NCBI GenBank assembly: GCA_037176885.1 | Contig: JAWWNJ010000135.1 | Span: 580,064-644,063, forward strand | DNA: 64,000 bases | Reading direction: 5' to 3' | From: Favolaschia claudopus | Lineage: Eukaryota > Basidiomycota > Agaricomycetes > Agaricales > Mycenaceae | Shown here: piece after piece, positions 50,470 to 61,569 of the stretch | Position numbering within the stretch: the stretch's first letter is position 1 | Layout: every line of letters starts with the position of its first letter | The notes under the pieces: model-generated | Database searches by the model: none | Told to the model about the DNA's origin: nothing | What the model saw: the letters and a program-made list of their open reading frames with translations, nothing else | Translations under genes and position numbers: made by a program

Positions 50470-52480
50470 AGCAGATTGGATACTTTGAACAGCAACGCGA
50501 ATACCCGCTCGCAGACGATATTATTTATCATACGATACCCTACTTATTGCGTAGTTACTTACTGCGCCGGCTTCTTAGCTACGTAGAGTAGCTTGTGCCG
50601 TTAACCGACTCTCTCTCTCTCTCTCTCGCCACACCAACCCGATATGGAAGGGGGGGGTAGAGAGCACGTGCAGTTGATAGTGTGTCCGATGACAAGATCG
50701 GACACCTCTTGGAAAAGGGCGTAGTACTGTCAAAGTATTACTGTACCATTTCGTCCGAAGATTCATCAAACTTATTCCAAAATATTTACGCTCGGCGTCA
50801 CGCATCAGAGCGGTGCCGGGATGCCGTCGCGTGACCTGATCGCTCGGTGATCGTTCCCAATCGGGAAACTCACTTTCGTCGGCAGCGGCGCGTTGGCCTC
50901 GCTGGCTCCAAGCCTCCAACAGCTTTGATGACTCAATATAGCGTGTAGATGTATATTTACTCCAGTTTGAAAGCTCTAGGGAAGCAATACAGGCCGAAAT
51001 TAGGAGAATTCACTGTGGGATTTGTATATTTTCAGCTGTTAGGCTCAGTTTTCCGCCGAATTTAGGGCTGCATGTCTGCTGGATGACGCGTTCAAGCTCC
51101 TGCATCCATCTTCGAGTTTGTCAGAGGCGGAGAAAGTGTTCTGAGTACATATGACGGAGAAATGGTGAAGAGAACCCTTTGATTTCCTTTTTGGGATGTT
51201 CAACTTGGCTTCGACACGATTTTACGCCGAATATGCAGCCTCTTTGAACATTCTGAAGACGTAGTATCATTAAGTAGGTCTAGTAGATTCTCTCCAAAGA
51301 CTCACGAGAGCAGAGAGCGCCGGAATAAAGCACATCGAATTTATTTCGCTGCGTAAGTGAATCCGGGGAGCGTAGTAAGTACTTACGCGGGGTAAATTTA
51401 CGGTAAAGATCGTAAATTTTGTAAATCGGCCCTCGGCTAAAGGTCTAGGGCTTCCCATACGCGGTATATGACGGTAAATCCATCACGCCGCTTAGCGTTG
51501 TGATCAAGATTTACTTTCTCAACTTACTGCGTCAGTCCGCGCGTTTGCCAGCGTTCAGACGCATTTTGAGCGTCTCTTATAATAGTATGAGCATGAAATC
51601 ATATTCTACGCTCCAAAAAACGCGTCTTATTGACGTGTACGACACGCAAATCAGCCAACTTACATCATTCCATCAAAACAACACTGAAGAGCAATATGGG
51701 ACTTGCGCGTGTGCAGACCCGTACCCACGTTCAGAATTAGTCTTAGTAGATGTATATAAGCATTCTAGCCCATTTTCTGAGTACGGGAGCCCGTTTTCGA
51801 CCCCAAATAATTACTTTTTTGTGAAAACCTCGTGATTTAGAATGTGCTGCTTCCTCAGCTTCAGTAGGGATTTGAAGGAACGTTCCTGATGTCAATATTG
51901 CGTGATTAATGAATACAGAGTACAGTCTGACCCTATATACAGGAGTCCTACCTCTTAAAGGGCATGCAGAAGTGGCAAACAAGCCATTGATTCCAACTGA
52001 GTCCAATTTTCTATCCCAAGAGCCATCAACTCAATAGAAAGTCCTTCCCCCATCATACCTCTCTTAGTATGAGCTAAATGATGAGTCTTTGGGTCCAGAA
52101 ATACAGCTGTATTGTTCCTTGAGCTCAGCAATGAGCCCGGTATGTATATTGCCTTGTTTCTCACGAAAAACCGTTTTCAAAATATTTTTTTCTTTCCAGC
52201 AAGTAGCTATAGACTCAATGAACTCGTCAATCTAAATGGGCTTCCAATTAGAGCACCCAACATGCAGGAGCGCGCGAGGGTGCAGCTTGTTTCCTAAACA
52301 GGAAACAGATTGACAGCTGATGGGATTCTGATGCCGACTCGGCGATTTACCGTGCCGTGACATATTTACTGATCAAAACGTAAATATAAGCAGATAAAGA
52401 GTCTTATGTAATTTCGCCCTCCGAGATGCCCGTAAAATTTTGTTTTGAATTAAGGCGATTTTTACACACATCAATTGTCA
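50470..52480. other. Stretch without recognisable gene
   Basis: Contains a (CT)n microsatellite at about 50608-50628. Frames of up to about 110 codons (for example minus 50575-50919 and plus 51500-51835) have no recognised motifs. Confidence 0.4.
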
Positions 52481-52754
52481 TCAAACAAAACCGGCTGTAG
52501 GGTCCTGTTTATAATTCCCAGAGCAATTATAAACGGTTTGTTAATTTTTGTTTGTAAACAGGGTGTTTATAAACCGGTTTACAAACATACCTGCCAAATT
52601 ACCCCAAACTCAAGTTTTCCCGCTGATTTGAACGATTTTTTGCTCCAGGCGGCTTTAGTGAACTTTTAGCAGCAAATAAATGCAGTATAAGAACAATCCT
52701 GCATATAAATTGGATGTGGTTGTTTGTTGAACTTCGTCCATTGTGAGGCAATTG

Positions 52755-53176
52755 TAGGGCTTGAACCCGTCCGTCAGAGTGACGGACAGACGGACGGGAC
52801 GGACGGACGGACGCCGTCCGTCTTGAGCTTGAGGATGCTCATCCGACGGACGGCGACTGACGGGACTGTGCCGTCTGACGGGGATGTCGATCCAACTTGT
52901 ATAATTTTGTTGCTGGGTGCCGTGCCGAGGTGAGCAACATGTTTCTTGTTGATCCTAACATAAGGAATCAACTGATTTTGAAGATCTTCATGTGGTTTAG
53001 GCGCAAAAGGTGCAGTTTTTGTGTCCGGCAGCCGTCGAAACGGACGGGACGGACGGACGGCAGCCGTCCGTCTCGAGCTTTGGAGAGGTGCCTGACGGAC
53101 GGCACCATCCTTGCCGTCACGATCTGACGGCCGTTTTGTGACGGACGACGGACGGGACGGACGGGTTAAAGCCCTA
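52755..53176. mobile_element. hAT MITE with GACGG arrays, 422 bp
   Basis: TIRs TAGGGCTT.AACCCGTCCGTC; perfect 8-bp TSD GGCAATTG (52747-52754, 53177-53184). Both subterminal regions are arrays of GACGGACG units in both orientations, so the element could fold into GC-rich hairpins. Nested in the TAGGGTCC element. Confidence 0.85.
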
Positions 53177-53468
53177 GGCAATTGTTGCCTTCAGATATAG
53201 GTGATTGATGCCTCGGATAGTTCCACCGGTGTGGTTTCGCCTCCAAAATGAACACAAATTGAACAAGAATCCTCCGACGTCTCCGCTCAGCAGAAAAGTT
53301 GCCAGAACTGTGGCTGATTTGGGCCCACATTGGGGTAAAATACACACCTGATACGAATTAAAAACCAGCCAATCTGGCCCAACCCATTTAAAAACAGGTT
53401 TATAAACCGGTGTTTATAAACATTTTATAAACCTGTTTACAAACATGTTCAATAAACAGGACCCTAAG

Positions 53469-53714
53469 TACTGTACTATTCCGACCGGTGGTTCACGGCC
53501 GGCTGTGAACCGAACAATTTTGGTCTCCGTAACGCATAACAGCGACTTTTTCGGCCCAAAAAGGCAATTAAATGTCAAAATTTTCGTTCCGGCATTTGCC
53601 GGAGCACCATATATGGTAATTTTTGCTTGATTGCCGGCCGGTGAACAATGTTTCCAGTGAACAATTAGGCTAACGCGTAACGCCCAGTGAACAACCGGTC
53701 GGAATAGTACAGTA
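53469..53714. mobile_element. MITE with TACTGTACTATTCC ends, 246 bp
   Basis: 20-bp perfect TIR TACTGTACTATTCCGACCGG, continuing imperfectly into TTGTTCAC/TGGTTCAC. The right flank ACCGGCTG matches the left flank of the composite block. Confidence 0.7.
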
Positions 53715-53722
53715 ACCGGCTG

Positions 53723-55060
53723 TGACCTGTGACCTGAATCTTCGGTCGAAATGGTACGCGTTTGTTTATCCTTGTTTACAGCGCGTTCCGTACCTCAACG
53801 ACGGGATCGCCACCGCTGCTAGGCACACATTCGGAGTTTCTCGGGATGTTCACTACACCTCATTTTGTCTGTAATGCGTTGAGGGACTTATAAAATTCGC
53901 TCTACGGCAAAAGTTCAAACGCTAAGTACCTTATCTACAACTCGGCACGTGACTGACACGTTCTTTACTTTTTCCCTCAGAGTCATTTGAATCTATTTGA
54001 CTTGCCGCTTCCTACAGTCCCCCTTGCGCCTACACTGTAGAGAGAAGTCGCAGCCGGAACAGCCGCGCGTGCGCTGGCTCGTTCGGCCGTGGCATGGGGC
54101 CAGCCTGACCGCGCGACCGCGGTCGGCATGACTGTGCCCGCACGGGATTCTCAGCTGCGTTATGGCCAATTTCGCGGTCAACCTGGCTGCGCTACCACAG
54201 CCAGCGCGACCGTGGCCCACAGTCAGTGCAGCCGCGCCTTCACAGTCAGCCTAGCAGTACCCTCACAGTCATTGTACTCTTTGGTTGCGCTCGATCCAAT
54301 TCGTGATAAAATCTTGTATTACTATTCAATCTACATACTACTACTACCCCCAAGCTGTACTATAGACCATTATACCCCTGCAATTGATAATCCTCACAAT
54401 CCTAGCAAAGGGAGTCAGTTAAGGAACTTCCATGAGCTACCCACTCACTGGCCGAGCAAATATCCTCTAAGACCACGCCCGACGCGCCGTCTCCTATCCA
54501 ACTCCATATCAGAATCGTAAAAGTATTCACCATTGCACAGCACTCACCTAGACACGTTTTTGGTGAATCTATGACATATCTCAGAATCATATTCGTCGCT
54601 CGATGTGACGGCACTTAGCTGTAACCAAACCACATATTGTTCACGAAATCTAAGTGTCAAGTGGGAGTGAGGTCAGCGAGATTCTCCTCTAGGTAATGAT
54701 GCACCTTTTTGAATGGTGCGCGTCGTCCCGTTGTTTCGCAATATGAGTGGGGGCGGAATCAGCGAGGTTCTCTTACAGACGACAATGTACCTTTTGATAC
54801 TGGCGCGCATAATGAGCTGGTGCTGTCCACCATATGTTAGCTATTGTATATACTATATCTTATATCTTACATACCTTCGAAGGTCCAAATTCATGTCGAC
54901 CGATCTATCCAAAGAAATTCCCGTTAGCAAGCGACATAACAGAACAAGTGTTCGCGATACCTGTAGAATCCTACCTTAGCTTCAACTGGGCCGCAAAGCC
55001 GACCTATACGAAACTCACGAGAGTGAAGCCGGCACCGTCTTGAGAGTCACCCCAGAAGTC
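53723..55060. other. Stretch without recognisable gene
   Basis: No convincing coding region. Two diverged ~95-bp tandem units lie at about 54662-54790 (GTCAGCGAGATTCTCC / ATCAGCGAGGTTCTCT). 54050-54250 is rich in CGCGACCG-type short motifs. Confidence 0.35.
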
Positions 55061-55062
55061 AC

Positions 55063-55618
55063 TCAATAAATCAGTGCTGATAAATGTATGGCGAAGCGAC
55101 TCACCGCGCACGTCGATTTCGCTCGTTCTACTAGATTGGATGCTGACTTGCTGAATTTTAGAGTCGAAACTGCGCGTTTGATGGCGCGAGGCGGGGACTT
55201 AGGTGTTGTCCGGTCAGAAGACGGTGGGGTCGGGATAGTTGGTGGCGGCGGGAGACGAAGGGGTGGTGATGGCGAGAGAAGCGCGGGGGATTGCGGTCGC
55301 GTGGGAAACGGCGTTGAGAGAGCGGCGAAGAGGGAGTAGCGGGAGCGCCGTGTCGAGGGCTTGAGGGGCAGGATTGGTGGAGATCGGAAACGAGCGAATG
55401 GCGGCGGTGTGGGGCTTGGATGGAGGATTTGAGGTAGAAGGCGGAGTGTTGGCGAGGAAGGCAGCGGTGTCAAAGCCTGATTGACGACAGGCTGTCAAGT
55501 TCCCTTGGGGACGATGGCGCCGGGCGGCGGTAGCGAATAGGAGTTGGGTGGGATTGCGAGGTAGGCGGTAGTTGGGCTGAGGAACGGCGGCGAGGTAGAC
55601 GTAGCGTAGAGTAGACAC
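55063..55618 (-). CDS. Unrecognised protein fragment(s)
   Basis: Two overlapping minus-strand frames (55618-55214 and 55473-55063) are Pro/Ala/Ser-rich. The last one ends with a more ordered, basic C-terminus (KFSKSASNLVERAKS). An intron could join them, but no single best model is visible. No family recognised. It may be the downstream part of the gene at 55682-56551. Confidence 0.25.
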
Positions 55619-55681
55619 AGGGAACGTGGGGGAAAGTGGCGGCGGGGCGTCAGCGTCGTCATAGAGAGAGGGAGGTAAGGG

Positions 55682-56551
55682 TCAGGCTTGCGTGAGCGGA
55701 CGTGGACGGCGTTGCTGATTGAACGAGCGCATCTTGACGGCCCTCGAGTGTGGCGTTCGTTGTCGTGCTGGAATTGACGTGTCGGTATGAGGGTTGTGGA
55801 GTGTGGAGGTGGAAGGGTCGAGGGCGCCGTTTCGAGCGAGGAAGCTGGTGTGGTGTAACGGGTCTTGAAGTGAGTCAGTTATGCGCAGAGACGCAGCAAT
55901 GAGAGTTACTCGCCCAGTATCCAACGTCGACACATTTCCCAGGATACTTCCAAACGTCGCAAACGAATCCTGGCACTTGACGAGCCCGCCGGCGACCATC
56001 CCAGTCAAATGTGTCGAATGAGAAGCCTCCGCAGGGAGCTGCGAATTGAGCTCGTTGAGGGTAGAGGAGGGAGGAGTGGCAAAGAGGAGGAGAGACACAT
56101 TTTCGCGCTCAGCAGAAGGAGCTGAAGGGAGGTGGATGAGACCGACGAGGGGGAGAGAGTTAATGACACACGCACCTTTAATCAGAATACAAGGTGGCCG
56201 ATGGCGTGTTGCAGAAATTGGTGATTGGGAATGAGATCGTGGCGGAAACGAGCGGTTGACGAGCGAATTGACGAGGCGGAACGTCGTGGAGTGTCGAGGT
56301 GGTTGAATCCGAGTCTCTCCGCATACGTTCCCATCAAGTCTTGAAGCTAATTGCAAAGTATCGAGAGGCTGAGGAGCGCGTGAATCAGCGATGCAAATGA
56401 TGGTCATACCATGTCCCTCGTGCCGGTCAAAGAGAGGTGGGAGGGGATAGTTGGCAAGCTCAAAAGAATTCAAACGTTTCATAGTCGTCAGAGCACCCGG
56501 ATGAGGCACTTGAACGCGTCTTACGGGCGCGATGTCGATCCAAAGACGCAA
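55682..56551 (-). CDS. Unrecognised protein, ~289 codons
   Basis: Open minus-strand frame with internal ATGs at 56551 and 56482. A probable intron at about 56111-56176 (donor GTGCGTG, acceptor CTTCAG) keeps the frame. The more conserved-looking parts are GHGMTIICIADSRAPQPLDT near the N-terminus and AERENVSLLLFATPP...LNSQLPAEASHSTHLTGMVAGG in the middle. A small-residue GMVAGG turn after a hydrophobic strand suggests an alpha/beta fold. I cannot name the family. Relatively normal codon use and lack of repeats suggest a host gene. Confidence 0.4.
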   Translation of the reverse strand: MRLWIDIAPVRRVQVPHPGALTTMKRLNSFELANYPLPPLFDRHEGHGMTIICIADSRAPQPLDTLQLASRLDGNVCGETRIQPPRHSTTFRLVNSLVNRSFPPRSHSQSPISATRHRPPCILIKGACVINSLPLVGLIHLPSAPSAERENVSLLLFATPPSSTLNELNSQLPAEASHSTHLTGMVAGGLVKCQDSFATFGSILGNVSTLDTGRVTLIAASLRITDSLQDPLHHTSFLARNGALDPSTSTLHNPHTDTSIPARQRTPHSRAVKMRSFNQQRRPRPLTQA

Positions 56552-56779
56552 TCAGCCTCAGAGGCCGAAATTTGGGCATTATCGGGTCGTCTCAGCGGCG
56601 TGGGACGTGTCGATGACCTGCATGAGATGGCTTGTATCTTCAGGTGCATTGAGGCACGGGAAGCCGCGGGACGAGCCACAAGATCCTATCCTATCCTATA
56701 CTTGAAAACAGGGCCAGGCCATCAGTCGCGTGACTTTTGACAGAAAATCACGGGGTCAATGTCGAGATGTTGAGATCGT

Positions 56780-56850
56780 ACTAGACGTCGCGAGCGGAGC
56801 GAGCGCAGCGGGGTAACCCGCCGGGGTTTGGGGGCGGCCAGCCCCAACAA
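56780..56850. repeat. GC-rich module at the duplication edge
   Basis: GCGAGCGGAGCGAGCGCAGC followed by GGTAACCCGCCGGGGTTTGG: a compact, GC-rich, partly palindromic piece directly before copy 2 of the segmental duplication and absent from copy 1. Confidence 0.4.
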
Positions 56851-58260
56851 GCGCTAGCAGAGTTGTCATTACATACATACAGCTGAGTGGGAGAGATATC
56901 TTGTCTCCACCCCGGACTTGCTTGCGTCAATTTGATGAAGAGGGCAGGTCAACTAGAGAGCAGTGTTGCCCGGGGGGAGCCGACACATATCTTAATGCGC
57001 ATACCAGCAGTCTTCCCCGAACTTGCATCCGATGGAACAAGAACAAACATTAGGCGTAAAGTGCTTCGGAATGACTTCTAATCGTGCTCGCAATACAAAT
57101 CCGACCTTCTGAGAGTCACGGAAAGGTGCCCTGAGTAAAAGAGTACAACGTACCTTACAAATGCGGGAGAGAGGATTGTAAGCAAGCCATTGAATATATT
57201 GGGCATGAACTTCAAAACGAAGCTCGCTGCACTCCCGCTCAAAGGCGAGGGAGCCAAGGCAGCCCCTACATCACTACAGGATACAGAACAAAACCGTAGC
57301 TACGCGAGTGCGCAGAAAATAGCAAAACTAACTAGGAGTGGGTGGGTGGGCACGAGAAAAGAGGGATGACAGCGACGGGGGGAGCAGACTAGGGTCATGG
57401 AGGGGGACTGGACAAGAAGAATTATATACACACCCAATCTTGTAGTTAAAATCCTTGACAAGATAAGCCAGTCGCTGAGCACAAACGCTTCTTCGACATT
57501 GGGGAGGAACAAGTCGAAATTCACGAAAACTCAAAGTTCCTCATTCAAGAAATCACTCGCTTGGCAAAATCCGGGTATTATTTAGAACATTTCGTTGCTG
57601 AAGCGAAGCAGAGGGGAGTTAGTTCCCACGGTCCAAAATTTCGGAAAACACCCACTCTTGGGTATTTCCAGTTGATCTGGCCAGGTTTCAGGTCAAAATT
57701 TCAAAAATTCCGGTCTGACATGAAGTCACGTCCCCCACCATACGCAGACCAATTAGACCGGATGTTATACCCCACTTTCCTATGGAAGAATATTTTTGGA
57801 GCAAGTGTGGTGTAAGAAAGTCAACATGTTGGGACAAAAAGTCGGCGTCACATCGTGACCAGAAGGTGGGACGGCTGGGGCGAAAAAGTCTTAAGCTCCG
57901 CCAAAACTGATTATTTTGCTTAGGTTCCGCGTAACGTATTGTAGGGAATCGGTCTCGCCACAATATGAGCGTGCTTAAAATTTTAAATCGACGGCAGGAT
58001 CTGAAGAAATGATGATTCTCGCATGAAACTGCTTGCATTTAACAAAATGAAAAGGGAAAAATAAATCCGAATGCTCATTTTGTTTTTACGAACCTTTTGA
58101 ATAAATCTGCTGATTCAGAATTTTAGTAGATGTCCGTGGAAGAAAGCCTTAGGGTTTGGAAAGTTGGAACCGAGGCCCCCAGCGAGCCAAACAAAGCCAA
58201 AGCTGCCGCTTTCGGCCCTTTAGTTGCCGGAGCCCACTATAGTGCTTCGGTCCGGGGGAG

Positions 58261-58431
58261 TGTTGAAGTCTGGGTATTTGTCCCGTTCATACTATTGGCA
58301 GAATAGCTCAGTCGGATACCTTCGGGTCAGAGCATCTCACATGATATGAGAAGGTCGCAGGTTCGATTCCCCCGAAGAGCTGTTCTGCCAATAGTGTGTG
58401 AACGGGACAAATACATACCCAGACTTCAACA
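58261..58431. mobile_element. Foldback element with tRNA-like core, copy 2
   Basis: 171 bp, as at 8635-8805, with A-box and B-box unchanged and one visible arm difference (GAGCTGTTCT instead of GAGCTATTCT, which turns an A-T arm pair into a mismatch or wobble). Part of the segmental duplication. Confidence 0.65.
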
Positions 58432-58575
58432 TTGAAGGCACAGAGGCCAGAACATTCCGTGTTGTTCTTGTTTGGCGGTACTGAGAAGGCTCGGCCCGAA
58501 TAACCTTTTATGGTAATATTAAGTGATGTACATTATATTTCAGCCAATTCTGCCCAGAAAGTATCGAAAAACCCA

Positions 58576-59975
58576 CAGCTATGACGTCTTCTGACTTGAG
58601 TAGAAGTTCTCAGTCCAGAAGACATCATGCTGTGCTACTTATGTCATATCTTACGTCACCTCTTGTATATAGAGTAGTCCGCTGGGGATCTCTGATCCCC
58701 AGGTTTGTTATCGACTTGGTTCCTGGGCCCTTCTCCCCTCACAGCATAACAAACCTTCTATTCGACTCTGGCACTCTCCTAGCCCCAGTCAACCACTCTA
58801 CCTCCTACTCTGCCCTCACCCTACCATCGACCTCACACCTCCCTTGCTATGGCAACCCCCTCGGCCCCTCAAGATCTCTATTCCTACTGCTCTCTCCTTC
58901 GAAGCGAACTGGAGCGCCTTCATGACCGCCTCGATCGCCTAGAGTTCGGAGACGCTGCAGCTTATACACCCCGGGGGCATGCCTGGCGCTCCCACTGGGA
59001 TGGTGCTCGCTGGGGCTCTGCCCCTACAACCCCAGCCCCTACCCCTGCTATCATCGCTGTCGGCCACACCGCCATACCACTTGCCGAAACCCTCCCTACT
59101 GCTGAGGACTCACCGTCCCGCTACTCCTGCACCCTTGTGGTGCCTGACTCGGTTGTCGGGCATATCGTTGGCCGTGGTGGTAAAGGTCTCCATCAGTCGC
59201 ACGACGTCTCCGGCGCCCAGCTTCGAGCCTATACGGATAAGGCTTCCCCCCTGGAGCGCCGTGTCTCTATCCGTGGTACCGACCAGCAAATCGGTGAAGC
59301 GCTGATTGCGCTTGGGAAGCGGTTCATGCGTAAGCGTATCCGCTCCAAGAAGAAAGGTCCGTCACGCCTTTCTGGGGACCTTGCCGCTCCCCCTCCTGGC
59401 CCGGCGCCGGTTTTGCTGGACGTTTCGAGTGAAGGTGCTCGCCCGCTGAAGAAGCGCGCACACCCTCCCTATTCGCCTCTGGCCTCTGCTCCGGTTCCAC
59501 CCCCTCCAGCGGCCAGTGCTCAGCCGCGCCCAGTTGGCGCCACTACACGACCAAGGAAGCCTGGGGTGCGATTTGCACCACAGGAGTCTTCTTACCCCCG
59601 CCTCTCACTCCCTACCCCATAACCCTGCTACCACTTCTATTCCTACGCAGGTAATGGCATCCCCTATTCCTACCCCCCGCCCCAGCTCTACTCCTCATGT
59701 CCCCTCGGTGGCCATGCCCACTGCCGTCCCGTTCCCCCGCTCCACGCTCATCAGCTCCTTGGAAGGCTGCCGTATTGTGGAGGCAGTCAACACTAGGGGA
59801 ATCAACCAGACAGAGCTCAGAGAAGCCAAGAATGACAGAACAATAGTGTGGTCATTCAAGAGAGGCCACTAGAGAAAGAGTACATGGTGGTCAAGACCAA
59901 GAAGAGAAGATATGTAACTAATCTACAGTCACAATCAATATACGATCAAATATGTAACAGAACAGATCACAGTCT
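58576..59975 (+). mobile_element. KH-domain LTR element, copy 2, 5'- and 3'-truncated here
   Basis: The 5' LTR lacks its first ~20 bp (starts ACAGCTATGACG), then is as in copy 1, with TATA box, hairpin and self-complementary primer site. The ORF follows, and then the start of the 1.6-kb solo LTR (59760-59975). Confidence 0.8.
58849..59759 (+). pseudogene. KH-domain protein ORF, frameshifted copy
   Basis: Identical by eye to the 9244 ORF up to the Pro-rich tail. There, C-runs gained one C at about 59594-59598 and another at about 59732-59738, so the frame breaks and stops at 59620-59622. The KH domain itself is intact. It then runs into the solo-LTR fragment. Confidence 0.8.
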
Positions 59976-60633
59976 TGTCAGGGGAACCCCCCGCTTCCCC
60001 GACCCGCTCCGCTATTCCTTGCATCACTCCAGCCTTCTTGGGAACGCTACTCCCTCCAGACTTCCCCCTTTGTCACACCTTCCTCCTTCCAACCCCCCGT
60101 TCCCCTCCTCGACAGACTCCTGTCGACCCTGCGCTCCTACAGCTAGTGCTCAGCGCAACCCAGTTCCCTACTGGTCTTCCGGTCAGACTTCTAGCCCTCC
60201 GAGAGCTCTGGTACCCCCGAGCTCCGGCCCTCCGGACTCCGGCTCCGGTTTCCCACGCTCCCCGGACCACAGGGTATCTTCGGGCCTTCGTCGGTCTACG
60301 ATCTCTGGACCAGTATTGTGATCCTCCCTCTTCTGGGCATATCCCTGGCTCCCTGCTACTGTTGGATCATCTGATCATTGATATCACATCATAGATGCTG
60401 TGCTACTAACATAGTTCCCACGCACCGTGAGAAGTCACGCGTCACGCGCACTTTTACTGTGACGCCTGGGCATGGACTCCTTACTCTGTTCTCTAAGGAT
60501 TCTCCCTCTGCCCAGGTGAGTAGACACTCTTCCTCTTGTTGTAGCTAGCCCACTAAGGATTCTCCCTCTGCCCAGTGCTTCTTGGACTCTTGAGTACCTC
60601 GGGCCTCAGGCCCTGGCAGCTGTTGCCCTTACA

Positions 60634-60645
60634 GCAGAACAGAGT
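60634..60645 (+). promoter_or_regulatory. Putative self-primer binding site, LARD-like element
   Basis: GC then AGAACAGAGT (60636-60645) directly after the LTR; the exact reverse complement ACTCTGTTCT lies at 60483-60492 inside the LTR. Confidence 0.6.
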
Positions 60646-61569
60646 CACCAATAGCGGACCCTATTCCCTCCTCCTCTGTCCTCACAAGAGTAGCAGACCA
60701 TCTTGGTGCATTCTTTGGGCATGGAGGTCGCTGAGTAGCCTCTGCCCCATGGCTTGGTGTAGGATTTGGGTTTTGGGACTGCAACACAAGTATGTGTGTC
60801 TACCACTGAAAGTCTTCTTCCCTTTCCCTCCTGCATCCCATGGACCCCCTCCTCGGCATTTGCCACCTCTCGTCGACTTCTCCTCTTCTTGTGTGTGGCC
60901 AACTGCCGTTTAGGCTCGTGCCAGATGCCACTGCTCGTCACTGGCTCACACTGGCACTTCGACTACTCCTTCCCCTCTCCCTCTGTGACCTTGGGCCTGT
61001 TCTTGTGTCGTCTGGCCTCGAGTCTCACTCCCCCTCTTGACCGGTGAGCTTCCTTTCCTCTTGCCTTCGTGGGTGTGGCTTGGAGGGAGCACTGTCGAGA
61101 GTTGCAAGGTTGCTCAAGTCCATATCTCCCCGGCCTCCCCGTCCTTAGGGGTGTCCGCCGGTGCCTAGGGACCTCTGAGCGCCTGCAGTCTGCATGGAGA
61201 TTGGGTGGCGGGGCAACTCGTTGCTGGCAGCTCGTCGAGCTGCTACAGTTGCCACCCCCTTCCTTCGAAGGATTCTCCTATCGTGCAGGCTGTAGCCAAC
61301 TATACCTCTTTATCTGCTTTCTCTGGGTACTCGTGCGTTTGTGCAAGAGCGGGAAGCTTATGTCTGGGCTTGCTGGGGGCCATCCGCTGCCTTCTCTGCA
61401 GCCTGGTGTCTGACTCGCACCCTTCCCTTCACTCTCCATCCCATCCCCTTGACTCTGTGTCCTGGCGTCTGTGTGTTTGTCCAATGTAGCGTCCCCGCGG
61501 CAGCGGTGGCGTTGACGGCGGGGATTCATGATTCGTCTTGATACTGTTGTCTCGTATTGCATGGTCGCA

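Larger units (their letters stand above)
52498..53714. mobile_element. Composite DNA-transposon nest with 8-bp TSD
   Basis: The whole 1.2-kb block is flanked by ACCGGCTG (52490-52497, 53715-53722). The left part, 52498-53466, has its own TIRs (TAGGGTCCTGTTTAT at both ends). The right part, 53469-53714, is a MITE. The simplest story is a MITE that made the ACCGGCTG TSD, into whose first bases the TAGGGTCC element later inserted. Internal subterminal repeats (GTTTATAAACCGG types) fit hAT. Confidence 0.6.
56857..59975. repeat. Segmental duplication, copy 2
   Basis: Near-identical to 6148-10378 apart from the ~1.07-kb gap at about 57416, a 21-bp loss at the start of the KH-element LTR, and scattered 1-6-bp indels. 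It is cut at 59975 by an LTR element; any continuation lies past the window. Confidence 0.85.

Noticed and set aside
52780..53165. CRISPR-like array because of regularly spaced GACGG repeats
   Set aside because: Units are short, in both orientations and without uniform spacers. The block is bounded by hAT TIRs and an 8-bp TSD, in a eukaryotic genome.
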